Positions 8,840-18,467 are shown, counted from the first letter of the stretch. The stretch: 64,000 nt of DNA from Flavobacterium aciduliphilum (GCF_003268855.1 NZ_QLSZ01000005.1:150230-214229), one strand, 5' to 3'. Translations and numbers: made by a program. The notes: a model not told the origin generated them from the letters alone.

Positions 8840-10657
8840 ATGAAAAAGATTTTCCTTGCTTTTCTAGTTTCGGCTGTGGCCTTAGCACAAAAACCAATTT
8901 TTACATCGGCTAAAGTCAAAGCGGCAACGGTGTATTTCAATGCAGCCGAATTGCAGCAAACTACTTCGGTCAATCTTCCTGTGGGAACGAGCGAAATTGT
9001 GATTAAAAATGTCGCCGATTATTTGAATGAAAACACAGTTCAAATTGGCGCGCCATCTTCAGTTACCGTGTTGTCGGTGCAGTTTACGCAGAATTACATG
9101 TCAGAATACGAAATTGACGAAAGCAATCCTGCTATTAAAAAAGTGCGCGATAGCATAACGAGAGTGCAAAAAGAAATCAACAAAGTGCAAATTGAGAAGG
9201 TTTCCAATAGTAAAACTACCGAATTGTTAGACAAAAATCAGATGGTTGCGGGAGCCAATACTGGGTTGAATGTAACCGAATTGATAAAATTAGCGGATTA
9301 TTACAAAATCAAACGAACAGAATTGAGTACTACCTATCTTGTTTTAGAAGAAAAAGAGACTCTTTTAAACAAGAAGCTACAAGCCTTAAACGAAAAATTA
9401 GCCGTCAATACTCAAAAAGAAGAAAAAACTTCTAAAGGAAAATTAGTCCTTCAAGTCATGAACGAAGTAGCCGGAAACGTGAATTTGGATATCAATTACA
9501 TTACCAACACAGCCTCATGGAATCCGTTTTATGATTTGAGAGTTGACAGTGTGAAAGATCCCATCAACATGATGTACAAAGCACAAGTAACACAAAATTC
9601 GGGCATCGATTGGAAGAAGGTAAAACTTACCTTATCCAGCGGCAATCCAAATCAGAATAATCAAGCCCCTTTGTTGAGTTCTTGGTTTTTGAGGTATGGA
9701 AATTTATACAAAGCCCATGAGGAGTTGTACGATAGAAAAAATGTGATTCAATCATTAACAGGAAAAGTTACCGGATTGCAAATAGAACCTTCACAGGGAA
9801 TCAAAAAAGAAACAAGAATTCAATTGCGAGGCAGCAGAACAATAACAGACGATAATCAATCATTAGTAGTTATAGACAATCAAATTTCAACTGCCGAAGT
9901 CATGAAACAATTACCGCAAGAGTCAATAAAATCAGTCAATGTGCTTAAAGGTGATCAAGCAGCGGCATTATACGGAGATCAAGGTGCCCATGGTGTAATT
10001 ATAGTAACAACTAAACAAATGGATGACTACACTTCCATCAACGAGAACCAACTCAACGTTTCTTTCGATATAGATATTCCGTATGATATTTTATCCAATG
10101 GAAAAGCACATTCCGTAGCCTTAAAAGAAATTAAATTACCTGCTACGTACAAATATTATGCAGCGCCACGAGTAGATAAAGAAGCCTTTTTATTAGCAGA
10201 AATTAATGAGTATTCAAAATACAATTTGTTGCCTGGAGAAGCCAACATTATCTTTGAAGGATTGTATGTAGGTAAAACGAGCATCAACCCTAATCAAACT
10301 GCCGATACCTTAAACTTAAGCATGGGACGCGATAAAAAAATTGTGGTTAAACGTGAAAAAGTAGCCGATAAATCGGGAACTCGATTCTTATCTTCTTATA
10401 AAGAACAAACGTTTACGTACGATTTAACCATCAGAAACAATAAAAAAGAAGAAGTACAAATGCTATTGAAAGACCAATATCCGTTGAGCACGGACAAAGA
10501 CATCACGATAGAAGTATTAGAAGACGGAAAAGCCAAAGTAAACACTGAAACAGGCATCATGACTTGGGATTTAAAACTTCCTCCAAACGAAACAAAAAAA
10601 ATCAGAATCAGTTATAAAGTGAAATACCCTAAGGATAAAGTGATTGAGAATTTATAA
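8840..10657 (+). CDS. DUF4139 (MuiA-like) secreted protein with inserted TonB-plug-like domain
   Basis: A 605-residue protein with signal peptide MKKIFLAFLVSAVALAQ. Residues ~20-120 match the DUF4140 N-terminal domain (TSAKVKAATVYFNAAELQQ, GTSEIVIKNVADYLNENTVQ), followed by a Glu/Lys-rich coiled coil to ~205. From ~215 the DUF4139 domain begins (YITNTASWNPFYDLRVDS, IDWKKVKLTLSSGNPNQN). At ~300-395 it is interrupted by a segment typical of SusC/TonB-receptor plugs (LTGKVTGLQI, RIQLRGSRTI, VLKGDQAAALYGDQGAHGVI). DUF4139 then resumes (FDIDIPYDILSNGKAHSVAL, LPATYKYYAAPRVDKEAFL). Probably periplasmic or surface-exposed; its role is unknown. Confidence 0.8.
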   Translation: MKKIFLAFLVSAVALAQKPIFTSAKVKAATVYFNAAELQQTTSVNLPVGTSEIVIKNVADYLNENTVQIGAPSSVTVLSVQFTQNYMSEYEIDESNPAIKKVRDSITRVQKEINKVQIEKVSNSKTTELLDKNQMVAGANTGLNVTELIKLADYYKIKRTELSTTYLVLEEKETLLNKKLQALNEKLAVNTQKEEKTSKGKLVLQVMNEVAGNVNLDINYITNTASWNPFYDLRVDSVKDPINMMYKAQVTQNSGIDWKKVKLTLSSGNPNQNNQAPLLSSWFLRYGNLYKAHEELYDRKNVIQSLTGKVTGLQIEPSQGIKKETRIQLRGSRTITDDNQSLVVIDNQISTAEVMKQLPQESIKSVNVLKGDQAAALYGDQGAHGVIIVTTKQMDDYTSINENQLNVSFDIDIPYDILSNGKAHSVALKEIKLPATYKYYAAPRVDKEAFLLAEINEYSKYNLLPGEANIIFEGLYVGKTSINPNQTADTLNLSMGRDKKIVVKREKVADKSGTRFLSSYKEQTFTYDLTIRNNKKEEVQMLLKDQYPLSTDKDITIEVLEDGKAKVNTETGIMTWDLKLPPNETKKIRISYKVKYPKDKVIENL

Positions 10658-10704
10658 ACTTTTCTTGTTTATCAGAATTCTAGAATGAGAACTTTTCTAA
10701 TAGA

Positions 10705-10742
10705 GCATTAGGTTTATTTAAACCTGATGCTTTATTTCTTTT
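10705..10742 (+). terminator. Rho-independent terminator after the DUF4139 gene
   Basis: GCATTAGGTTT (10705-10715), loop ATTT, then AAACCTGATGC (to 10730) form an 11-bp stem with one mismatched pair. The T-rich tail TTTATTTCTTTT follows. Confidence 0.75.
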
Positions 10743-10892
10743 ATAGAATTAGAAGATTGAATAACAGAAAAAATCTAAAAAAGGACACAAAACAGGTTAA
10801 ACAAAAAACCAAGAAATTCTTTACGTTTAATCACACCCCTTTTTAAAATAAAATACTAGTAAAAAAAGGCAAGCATTAGATTATTAAAAAAT

Positions 10893-11486
10893 TTACTTAT
10901 TCTTGCTCATACACTGTTTTCGACTTTTGTATTGTTTTAAATAATCGCCTTTAGGCTTACCATCATCAAAAGAACTATACAACAGCGGAAATGGATAAGC
11001 CGCTTTACTTCGAGCTTCCTCATTGGTCCACCCTTCATATTCGATTCGATAAATTGCCGAATACATTTGCGCACGACCTATACCATGAAAACAGTGAATT
11101 AAAACAGGATAATTTTTCTTGTTATCCATAATTTTAAAAAACAAATCTAAATTCTTCTGATTAGGTACTTGATCGGAGCCATCGTTAAAATAATTTACCC
11201 CAGGGATCTTTGAGACAGCCAATTTTTCTGCTTTGAGTTCGCTTGGTACTTCAGGATTGTTCACATCATCTCCCGTACCTGGAAAACGAAGATCTACAAT
11301 AGATTTAATATGGTATTTTTTTACATAATCGGCAATTTCATCTGGTGGAATGGCCCCACTTTTATAGACTTTACCTTCTGTAATAGTCATAAAATTGTGG
11401 TTTATGTGTCGGTCGTAAATATATTTTCCGGTCAATGCCACTACAACAAGTAACACACCAAGGCTGATTTTCTTTTTTACACTCAT
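10893..11486 (-). CDS. Membrane-anchored tyrosine/dual-specificity phosphatase-like protein
   Basis: A 197-residue protein. One N-terminal membrane segment (SLGVLLVVVALTGKYIY) is followed by a phosphatase domain with the active-site loop HCFHGIGRAQ (CX5R), and with YHIKSIVDLRFPG upstream, where the general-acid region of this fold lies. It starts within the stop codon of the upstream LTA-synthase-like gene (TAATG overlap), so the two are translationally coupled. The domain should face the periplasm, where it might remove phosphate from a lipid or glycan product of its partner. That pairing role is inference from context; the substrate is unknown. Confidence 0.8.
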   Translation of the reverse strand: MSVKKKISLGVLLVVVALTGKYIYDRHINHNFMTITEGKVYKSGAIPPDEIADYVKKYHIKSIVDLRFPGTGDDVNNPEVPSELKAEKLAVSKIPGVNYFNDGSDQVPNQKNLDLFFKIMDNKKNYPVLIHCFHGIGRAQMYSAIYRIEYEGWTNEEARSKAAYPFPLLYSSFDDGKPKGDYLKQYKSRKQCMSKNK

Positions 11487-13405
11487 TATTTATCTAATTT
11501 TTTGTCAATGATACGCGCCATGAAATCTTGTAAAAAGGCTTGACATTTTTTTTCTAACAAATTCATCGCAGCAGTTCTGTGTTTTATTAAATTGTGCTTT
11601 AATTCCTTGTCATTCTTATCATAAAAACCAACCGCTTTTTCACCATCCAAAGTGCAAATATAATTGCCACTCATCATTTGATACTGATCTGAAGAATAGC
11701 GCATCACAAAAGGAGTAGGAGCTTCTTTGCTGATGAGGCTTCGTCCCCAACTTCTAAAAGGTTTTTCATAACCTATCATATCCAACAATGTGGGATAAAT
11801 ATCTATTTGTTGCGCCCAATCTTTATTGATTCCTTTATATCGTTCACTTGGCGTAAAAAACAAAATAGGTACTGTATGAAAATTTTGATCTTTACCGTAC
11901 TCAGGATAATAAATTAAATTATCATGATCGGCTACCAATACAAAAATCGTATTGGAATACCAAGGTTGTTTTTTGGCTGCTTTAAAAAATTGTTTTAATG
12001 AATAATCGGTATACCCAATACATTGATGGATTGGGTTGTCTCCTTTTGGAAATTTGCCTTCATATTTTTCTGGAATCACATAGGGTTCATGCGAAGAAAC
12101 CGAAAAAAGAGTTGCCATGAAAGGCGATTTCTTTCGACTCAAAGTTGTATTAAAATACTGAAAAAAGGGTTCGTCCCAAATGCCCCATGACCCATCAAAA
12201 TCGTCATCGTTATTGTATTCATTCTTTCCATAATAATGATCAAAACCAAGGATGTTGCTAAAGCCTAAAAAACCCATGGATCCATTGGGAGCCCCATGAA
12301 AAAATGACGTATCATAGCCCTCACTTTTGAGCACTGAAACTAAAGATTCTATCTTTTGCTTCGGATAAGGCGACGAGGTAAACGCATCTTTAAACGAAGG
12401 AATTCCTGCCAAAACCGATGACATCCCGTGAATAGACTTATACCCATTCGCGTAAGCATTGGTAAAAATCAGGCTGTGTTGAGCCAAAGAATCGACAAAC
12501 GGCGCATATCCTTTATAATTTGGTATTTTATTGTCTTTGTTAAAAGCACTGATGTATTCTTTACCGAAACTTTCCAATATAAATATAACAATATTGGGTT
12601 TAATTTTAGGATTTTTGTTGTAGTGTTTCACAGGAATAACTAGTGAATCAATTGTTTGTTGATTTACCAAGTGTACTTTTTTAAATGTATTGGTATTCCA
12701 AGTTCTGATAATAGCAAATGGCGTATTGAGTACAAAATCAGCTTGAGAAGCATCAGTAACATATTTACTTGCATCGAGCATGTTGATGGGTCGAGTACTT
12801 TTTTTAAAATCGCCTCGAATACCTCCCACACACAAAGTAGCCACAAGCAAAAGACTAAGTATCGACACTGTGAAAAACCGTGGGGATGGTTGATGTTTAA
12901 TATGTCTAACTTTTACTTTTTTGTAGCCATACACCCAGAGAAAAGCACAACAGAAAAACAACAAAAAGACATGCCAATATTCAACTACAAAATTTAGAAA
13001 CAACCGTGTTTTGTTGCTTTCATGCTCCAAGGTATCGAGCGAGGCTCTCGTACTTCTGTTAAAAGTATATTTGTAATAAATAAAATCAATAAAATTGGCA
13101 GCATAAGCCAAAAGATTGGTCACAAAGTATAGATAAAACAACCCTTTTTGAAAGGATTGACGCGTGTTGATAAGTAGAGGCAACAAAGACAAAACAATGA
13201 AAAGCGCATTGATATATAAAATAGTGGTTGTATCAAATGCGATACCGTGATAGGCTAGCTTTAAAAAATCGGAAATTGAATCTATTTTAATTAAATCCTT
13301 GTTATAAATAAAGAAAAGCAATCGTGCAATCATATAAAACACGTATGCCAATCCGATTCTATACAATAAGGCTTTATATTCGTTGATTCGTAAATGTTTT
13401 TTCAT
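11486..13405 (-). CDS. LTA synthase family protein (membrane sulfatase/phosphotransferase)
   Basis: A 639-residue protein with five predicted N-terminal membrane segments and an extracytoplasmic sulfatase-fold domain. Motifs: NIVIFILESFGKEYI (first metal-binding Glu), NGYKSIHGMSSVLAG at the position of the catalytic Thr/Ser, VLVADHDN (Asp-His metal ligands) and FHTVPILFF. Related enzymes move phosphoglycerol or phosphoethanolamine from phospholipid to glycans or lipid A. In a Gram-negative organism lipoteichoic acid is not expected, so the acceptor is unknown. A -7-like TAGTTTTG lies upstream on the minus strand (13430-13437). It is coupled to the phosphatase gene at 10893-11486. Confidence 0.85.
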   Translation of the reverse strand: MKKHLRINEYKALLYRIGLAYVFYMIARLLFFIYNKDLIKIDSISDFLKLAYHGIAFDTTTILYINALFIVLSLLPLLINTRQSFQKGLFYLYFVTNLLAYAANFIDFIYYKYTFNRSTRASLDTLEHESNKTRLFLNFVVEYWHVFLLFFCCAFLWVYGYKKVKVRHIKHQPSPRFFTVSILSLLLVATLCVGGIRGDFKKSTRPINMLDASKYVTDASQADFVLNTPFAIIRTWNTNTFKKVHLVNQQTIDSLVIPVKHYNKNPKIKPNIVIFILESFGKEYISAFNKDNKIPNYKGYAPFVDSLAQHSLIFTNAYANGYKSIHGMSSVLAGIPSFKDAFTSSPYPKQKIESLVSVLKSEGYDTSFFHGAPNGSMGFLGFSNILGFDHYYGKNEYNNDDDFDGSWGIWDEPFFQYFNTTLSRKKSPFMATLFSVSSHEPYVIPEKYEGKFPKGDNPIHQCIGYTDYSLKQFFKAAKKQPWYSNTIFVLVADHDNLIYYPEYGKDQNFHTVPILFFTPSERYKGINKDWAQQIDIYPTLLDMIGYEKPFRSWGRSLISKEAPTPFVMRYSSDQYQMMSGNYICTLDGEKAVGFYDKNDKELKHNLIKHRTAAMNLLEKKCQAFLQDFMARIIDKKLDK

Positions 13406-13518
13406 TCTTGAAAGACATCAATTTTAGTGCAAAACTACTAAATCCTAAAACTATAATATAAAATATATTGTTAATATATAAATTATTGGTTAATTTGCAT
13501 CAAATAATGTTGTTTATA

Positions 13519-15294
13519 ATGAGTACGATAACACGTCTTTTCGATTTTCCCTATCATCAATTAGAAAAAAATAATTTATCCGATTGTTTGGTTACCAAAT
13601 ATAATGGAAAATGGGTAAAGACCTCAACAAAAGAATATATTACTAAATCGAATGTAATTTCACGTGCTTTGCTTCGATTGGGTGTTGAAAAAAACGACAA
13701 AATTGCTATCATTTCGTCTACAAATCGCACGGAGTGGAATATTATGGATATCGGGGTGTTACAAACAGGAGCGCAAACAGTCCCTATTTACCCCACCATT
13801 TCAGAAGACGATTATGAATATATTTTAAATCATTGCGAAGCAAAATATTGTATCGTTTCTGATGTAGAAGTCTTATACAAAGTAAACTTGATTCGTGAAA
13901 AGCTTACTTTTTTAAAAGAAGTCTATTCGTTTAATGAAATTGAAGGGTGCAAAAATTGGAAAGAACTCTTAAAACTAGGAGAAGACGAAAGCAATCAACT
14001 AGAGGTAGAAGACAGAAAAAACAACGTACAATCTGACGAATTAGCCACAATTATCTATACTTCTGGAACCACAGGAAAACCAAAAGGTGTCATGCTCTCT
14101 CACAACAATATTGTTTCAAACGTGTTGGATAGTGCTTCTCGAATCCCTTTTAAAGAAAGCAGCAGTAAAGCGTTAAGTTTTTTGCCGATTTGCCATATTT
14201 TTGAACGGGTCATTTTGTATATCTATCAATATTATTCGGTATCCATTTACTTTGCCGAAAGCATAGACAAATTATCCGACAATATAAAAGAAGTACAACC
14301 TACAGTTTTTTCGGTTGTGCCTCGTTTACTCGAAAAAGTATACGATAAAATCATCGAAAAAGGCTCTGCGTTAACAGGAATTAAGAGAAAATTATTCTTT
14401 TGGGCGGTAGATCTCGGTCTGCAATATGAACCTTATGGCGCCAATGGAATCTGGTACAACTTTAAATTGGGCATCGCTCGAAAATTAATTTTTAGCCAAT
14501 GGCAAAAAGGTCTCGGTGGAAATTTAACCGTGATGGTTTCTGGAAGTGCCGCTTTACAAACTCGTCTCACTCGTATTTTTGCAGCCGCACAAATGCCTGT
14601 TATGGAAGGGTATGGTTTAACTGAAACTTCACCCGTAATTACTGTAAACGACAAGAGAAACCGCTTGTTTAAAATAGGAACAGTTGGAAAACCAATTCAC
14701 AATGTCACAGTAAAAATTGCTGAAGATGGCGAAATTTTATGCAAGGGACCCAATGTAATGCTAGGGTATTTCAAAGACAAAACCCTTACAAAAGAAGTAC
14801 TTGTCGAGGGCTATTTTCATACGGGAGATATTGGCGAAATTGATGCGGAAGGATTTTTAAAAATCACCGATAGAAAAAAAGAAATGTTTAAAACTTCGGG
14901 AGGAAAATACATCGCACCTCAAGTTATTGAAAACACTATGAAACAATCCTTATTTATTGAGCAAATCATGGTGATTGGCGATGGTGAAAAAATGCCTGCC
15001 GCTTTTATTCAACCGAATTTTGAATACACCAAACAATGGGCTTCTTCACTTGGTATAGAATTGGGTGCAACTCATGAATCATTAATTACACATCCAAAAG
15101 TGTTGCAAAAATTCCAAGAAGAAATCGAACACTACAATGAAAAATTTGGAAATTGGGAAAAAATCAAAAAATTTGAATTGACATCAAATGTTTGGAGTAT
15201 TGATGGAGGCGAATTAACTCCAACCTTAAAATTAAAACGTATAATAATCAAAGAAAAGTATAAGGCTCTTTACGAGAAAATTTACAACGAATAA
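13519..15294 (+). CDS. Long-chain fatty-acid--CoA ligase (AMP-binding)
   Basis: A 591-residue member of the acyl-CoA synthetase family, which activates fatty acids with ATP and CoA. The P-loop-like motif IIYTSGTTGKPKGVMLSHNN is clear, as are VVPRLLEKVYDKI, MEGYGLTETSPVI, GYFHTGDIGEIDAEGFLKIT and DRKKEMFKTSGGKYIAPQ. The length and these motifs match the FadD15-like long-chain group found in Bacteroidetes. I chose the ATG at 13519 (MSTITRLFDFPYHQLEKNNL) because homologues start this way; an earlier in-frame ATG at 13468 would add residues in an AT-rich stretch that looks non-coding. Cytoplasmic, possibly membrane-associated. Confidence 0.92.
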   Translation: MSTITRLFDFPYHQLEKNNLSDCLVTKYNGKWVKTSTKEYITKSNVISRALLRLGVEKNDKIAIISSTNRTEWNIMDIGVLQTGAQTVPIYPTISEDDYEYILNHCEAKYCIVSDVEVLYKVNLIREKLTFLKEVYSFNEIEGCKNWKELLKLGEDESNQLEVEDRKNNVQSDELATIIYTSGTTGKPKGVMLSHNNIVSNVLDSASRIPFKESSSKALSFLPICHIFERVILYIYQYYSVSIYFAESIDKLSDNIKEVQPTVFSVVPRLLEKVYDKIIEKGSALTGIKRKLFFWAVDLGLQYEPYGANGIWYNFKLGIARKLIFSQWQKGLGGNLTVMVSGSAALQTRLTRIFAAAQMPVMEGYGLTETSPVITVNDKRNRLFKIGTVGKPIHNVTVKIAEDGEILCKGPNVMLGYFKDKTLTKEVLVEGYFHTGDIGEIDAEGFLKITDRKKEMFKTSGGKYIAPQVIENTMKQSLFIEQIMVIGDGEKMPAAFIQPNFEYTKQWASSLGIELGATHESLITHPKVLQKFQEEIEHYNEKFGNWEKIKKFELTSNVWSIDGGELTPTLKLKRIIIKEKYKALYEKIYNE

Positions 15295-15377
15295 TTGTAT
15301 GTAGACTTGCTTTTTAGAGTTAGATCTTCCTCCTTTTTCAACAAAACGTTTAATATAATTTTACTACTTTAGCACCC

Positions 15378-16139
15378 ATGAATAGTGTAGTAATTATAGG
15401 TTCGGGAAATGTAGCACAACATCTTATCAAAGCGGTTGAAAAGGCCCCCGATTTGGACTTGGTGCAAGTGTTTTCTAGATCGCATTCGGGATTAAAACAC
15501 CTTGTCCCTCAAGAAAAAATTACTTCAAACTACGAAGAACTTAAAGACGCTACGATATACCTAATCTGCGTATCAGACAATGCGATTCCTAGTGTGTCTT
15601 ATGCTCTGCCGTTTCAAGGAAAATTAGTAGCACATACTTCGGGTAGTGTGACGCTACAAGAGATGAGCACTCAAAATAGAAGAGCGGTTTTATATCCACT
15701 ACAAACATTTTCTAAACAAAAAGAACTTGATTTTACAAAGGTCCCCCTTTGTTTAGAAAGCGAGTATGAGACCGATTATGAAATTCTCGAAAAAATAGCT
15801 TCTGCCCTCTCCCATACGGTATACAAGATTGATTCTACACAACGTCAGGCATTGCATGTTGCTGCTGTTTTCGTTTGTAATTTTGTCAATCATTTGTATA
15901 AAATAGGAAACGATATTTGTGATGAATACGACATTCCTTTTGCTATATTGCGTCCACTTATTATGGAAACTGCTTCAAAAATAACCGTTTTGTCGCCCAA
16001 CGAAGCGCAAACAGGACCTGCCAAAAGAAATGACACTACTACAATAAATAAGCATCTGAATGGGTTAACAAAACCAAACCAAAAAGAACTTTACAAAATA
16101 CTAACAAAATCTATCATTGATGATGTCGAAAAACTATAA
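15378..16139 (+). CDS. Rossmann-like DUF2520 oxidoreductase-type protein
   Basis: A 253-residue protein. The N-terminus VVIIGSGNVAQHLIKAVE is a GxGxxA dinucleotide-binding loop. The C-terminal ~110 residues (DSTQRQALHVAAVFVCNFVNHLY, FAILRPLIMETASKI, AQTGPAKRNDTTTINKHL) match DUF2520. The family resembles ketopantoate-reductase-type dehydrogenases but has no proven reaction. Its 3' end overlaps kdsC, beginning a four-gene run (DUF2520, kdsC, ubiA-like, maf) that keeps this order in many Flavobacteria. A TACTTTAG -7-like box lies five bases before the ATG. Confidence 0.88.
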   Translation: MNSVVIIGSGNVAQHLIKAVEKAPDLDLVQVFSRSHSGLKHLVPQEKITSNYEELKDATIYLICVSDNAIPSVSYALPFQGKLVAHTSGSVTLQEMSTQNRRAVLYPLQTFSKQKELDFTKVPLCLESEYETDYEILEKIASALSHTVYKIDSTQRQALHVAAVFVCNFVNHLYKIGNDICDEYDIPFAILRPLIMETASKITVLSPNEAQTGPAKRNDTTTINKHLNGLTKPNQKELYKILTKSIIDDVEKL

Positions 16140-16650
16140 AGAACTATTAAACCAAATTACAACATTTGTTTTTGATGTAGACGGCGTACTTACCGATAGC
16201 TCGGTACACATCACTCCTACTGGAGAAATGTTACGAATCATGAACATCCGTGATGGATTTGCGATGAAAGCTGCCTTGGAAAGTGGTTATCGCGTATGCA
16301 TCATCTCGGGAGGCAATAACGAAGGGGTTCGAATTCGTTTGCGCAATTTAGGCATTTACGACATTCATTTGGCGAGTCCAAACAAAGTTGATACGTTCAA
16401 CGAATATATTGAATTGTATGGCATTCAACCTGAAAATGTATTATACATGGGCGATGATATTCCCGACTATCATGTGATGCAATTGGTAGGATTGCCAACA
16501 TGCCCCCAAGATGCGAGCCCAGAAATTAAAACTCTTTCAAAATATATTTCACATAAAAATGGTGGAAAAGGCGCCGTTAGAGATGTCATTGAACAAGTGA
16601 TGAAAGTACAAGGAAAATGGCATTTGTATTATAATGGTAAACACGATTAA
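16123..16650 (+). CDS. kdsC: KdsC-like HAD phosphatase (3-deoxy-D-manno-octulosonate 8-phosphate phosphatase)
   Basis: A 175-residue HAD-family protein of KdsC size. Motif I is FDVDGVLTD (nucleophile Asp18 and Asp20), motif II is IISGG, and motif IV is YMGDDIPD, with the C0-type minimal cap. KdsC dephosphorylates Kdo-8-phosphate, a lipid A core precursor; the related phosphatase of sialic-acid-like sugars is an alternative since no kdsA neighbour is seen. Two ATGs (16120, 16123) and a TTG are available; I prefer MSKNYKELL at 16123. The start lies inside the preceding gene, so translation is probably coupled. Confidence 0.85.
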   Translation: MSKNYKELLNQITTFVFDVDGVLTDSSVHITPTGEMLRIMNIRDGFAMKAALESGYRVCIISGGNNEGVRIRLRNLGIYDIHLASPNKVDTFNEYIELYGIQPENVLYMGDDIPDYHVMQLVGLPTCPQDASPEIKTLSKYISHKNGGKGAVRDVIEQVMKVQGKWHLYYNGKHD

Positions 16651-16656
16651 AGTAAC

Positions 16657-17583
16657 ATGAACTATTTACGATTCATTCGCTATAAAAATTTACTTCTTTT
16701 AGCCTTAATGCAATTGGTATTTCGATTGGGTTATCTAGAACTTATCAAAATCCCTTTGTCTTTATTTTATTGGCAATATGCTCTATTGATGGCTTCTACA
16801 GTATTAATAGCAGCTGGAGGTTATATCATTAACGATATTTTTGATCAAGACATTGACGGAATAAATAGACCCCATCAAAATTATATTGGGTCATTGATTT
16901 CAGAAAACAATGCCTACACCCTCTATGCAGTGCTCACTATTATGGGTGTGGGTTGTGGGTTTCTATTAGCCAATTCCGTGGACCATGCCAACTTTGTCAT
17001 TATCTTTGTTCTTGTCGCTACCTTGCTATATTTCTATGCCAGTTATTTGAAACGAATAGCCTTACTAGGTAATATTCTCATTGCAGCCTTGCTGGCTTTT
17101 AGTGTTATTATTATTGGCATTTTTGATATTTTCCCCAATACTTTTGATGTCAATCGGGCGCAAATGGCGGTGGCTTTTTCCATTTTGCTAGATTATGCAA
17201 AATTTGCCTTTTGTCTTAATTTAGTTCGCGAAATCGTCAAAGATATCGAAGACATAAGTGGTGATGCAACCTATGGTTTACAAACCTTACCTATTCTAAT
17301 TGGAGCTACCAAAACCCGAATTATTGCTTTTGTATTGCTTATACTCCCTGCACTTTATTTACTATACTACACCTACAATTATCTTTTTGCAAATGGATTG
17401 TACTATGCCATTGCGTATATGGTTTTGCTCGTACTTTCACCGCTATTTGTATGTGCAATAAAAATTATACACGCCCGCGAAAAGCAAGAATACCATCAAA
17501 TCAGTACGCTTTTAAAGTGGATTTTATTTTTCGGAATCATTTCTGTTGCAGTCATTACATTAAACATTATCCACCATGCCTAA
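16657..17583 (+). CDS. UbiA-family prenyltransferase (geranylgeranylglycerol-phosphate transferase-like)
   Basis: A 308-residue integral membrane protein with about nine hydrophobic segments. The first Asp-rich motif is NDIFDQDID (N59-D67) and the second is REIVKDIEDISGDATYGLQT, both needed to bind Mg2+ and prenyl diphosphate in UbiA enzymes. Flavobacterial homologues in this gene order are usually called geranylgeranylglycerol-phosphate geranylgeranyltransferase-like. The acceptor cannot be read from the sequence. It starts 6 bp after kdsC and overlaps maf by 8 bp. Confidence 0.88.
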   Translation: MNYLRFIRYKNLLLLALMQLVFRLGYLELIKIPLSLFYWQYALLMASTVLIAAGGYIINDIFDQDIDGINRPHQNYIGSLISENNAYTLYAVLTIMGVGCGFLLANSVDHANFVIIFVLVATLLYFYASYLKRIALLGNILIAALLAFSVIIIGIFDIFPNTFDVNRAQMAVAFSILLDYAKFAFCLNLVREIVKDIEDISGDATYGLQTLPILIGATKTRIIAFVLLILPALYLLYYTYNYLFANGLYYAIAYMVLLVLSPLFVCAIKIIHAREKQEYHQISTLLKWILFFGIISVAVITLNIIHHA

Positions 17584-18166
17584 TAAAATAAAAATCATAC
17601 TCGCATCAGGTTCGCCAAGACGGCAACAATTTTTAAAAGATTTGGATTTAGATGCCTTTTTCGATTTGGAAATACGAGTAAAAGAAATCGAAGAACACTA
17701 TCCCAAGGATTTAAAAGCAGCCGAAATCACCAACTATTTAGCGCTATTAAAAGCACAAGCTTTTGACAATGAACTTGCTCCAAACGAGGTGTTAATCACT
17801 AGCGACACAATTGTTTGGCACAAAGAACAAGCCCTTGGCAAACCCAAAGATTATGAAGATGCTGTGCGTATTCTACAATCCTTGTCTGAGGCTACACACC
17901 AAGTAATCACATCGGTTTGTTTTAAAACTAACGAAAAAACAGCGCTCATACACGAAGTGACAGAAGTAACTTTTTCAAAATTAACTCCTTCACAAATTCA
18001 CTATTATTTAGACCACTACAAACCCTTTGATAAAGCGGGGGCTTATGGGATTCAAGATTGGATTGGATTAATTGGGATTTCAAAAATTGATGGTTCTTAT
18101 ACAAATGTGGTAGGGTTGCCAACAGAAAAAGTATATCATTATTTAACAACACATTTCATAAAATAA
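17576..18166 (+). CDS. maf: Maf-family nucleoside triphosphate pyrophosphatase
   Basis: A 196-residue protein of normal Maf length. Motifs: LASGSPRRQQFL (phosphate-binding SGSPRR), SDTIVWHKEQALGKPKDYEDA (catalytic Asp in SDT, then the KPxD motif) and FDKAGAYGIQDW. The family hydrolyses non-canonical or modified NTPs (m7GTP, dTTP/UTP type depending on subgroup) to monophosphates and is linked to septum inhibition in Bacillus. The QDW after GAYGI is typical. Overlaps the ubiA-like gene by 8 bp, so it belongs to the same operon. Confidence 0.93.
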   Translation: MPNKIKIILASGSPRRQQFLKDLDLDAFFDLEIRVKEIEEHYPKDLKAAEITNYLALLKAQAFDNELAPNEVLITSDTIVWHKEQALGKPKDYEDAVRILQSLSEATHQVITSVCFKTNEKTALIHEVTEVTFSKLTPSQIHYYLDHYKPFDKAGAYGIQDWIGLIGISKIDGSYTNVVGLPTEKVYHYLTTHFIK

Positions 18167-18210
18167 TCGTAACTTTCGACTTGTAAAATGATTTTTAATA
18201 GACTATTACT

Positions 18211-18456
18211 ATGGAAACCGAACAAGAAATCAATGCGAAAATTATGAAAGTGACTATGGTAATTCATGAAAACTATCCCGAATTATCAAAATATTTAAAC
18301 GAAATGCCTATCACAGTTCCTGTGGATTCAAATCCCGAGGTGAATGTGAAAAACCTTCAAAAATATTATGATACTTTGCTTACCTTGTTTCGGAATTATG
18401 TTGCCGAGCATCAGTTAAAATATGTAAACCAACATAACGATCAAGGGCATTTATAA
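18211..18456 (+). CDS. Small conserved-looking protein, unknown function
   Basis: An 81-residue acidic protein (METEQEINAKIMKVTMVIHE...) predicted mostly helical, with no signal peptide or membrane segment. YPELSKYLNEMPITVPVD is followed by a helix LQKYYDTLLTLFRNYVAEH. I do not recognise a named domain. It lies between maf and a small membrane peptide plus symporter, 11 bp before the next start, so it may belong to the transporter transcript. Intact start and stop and compact spacing support it being a real gene. Confidence 0.7.
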   Translation: METEQEINAKIMKVTMVIHENYPELSKYLNEMPITVPVDSNPEVNVKNLQKYYDTLLTLFRNYVAEHQLKYVNQHNDQGHL

Positions 18457-18467
18457 AAACTAAAAAC

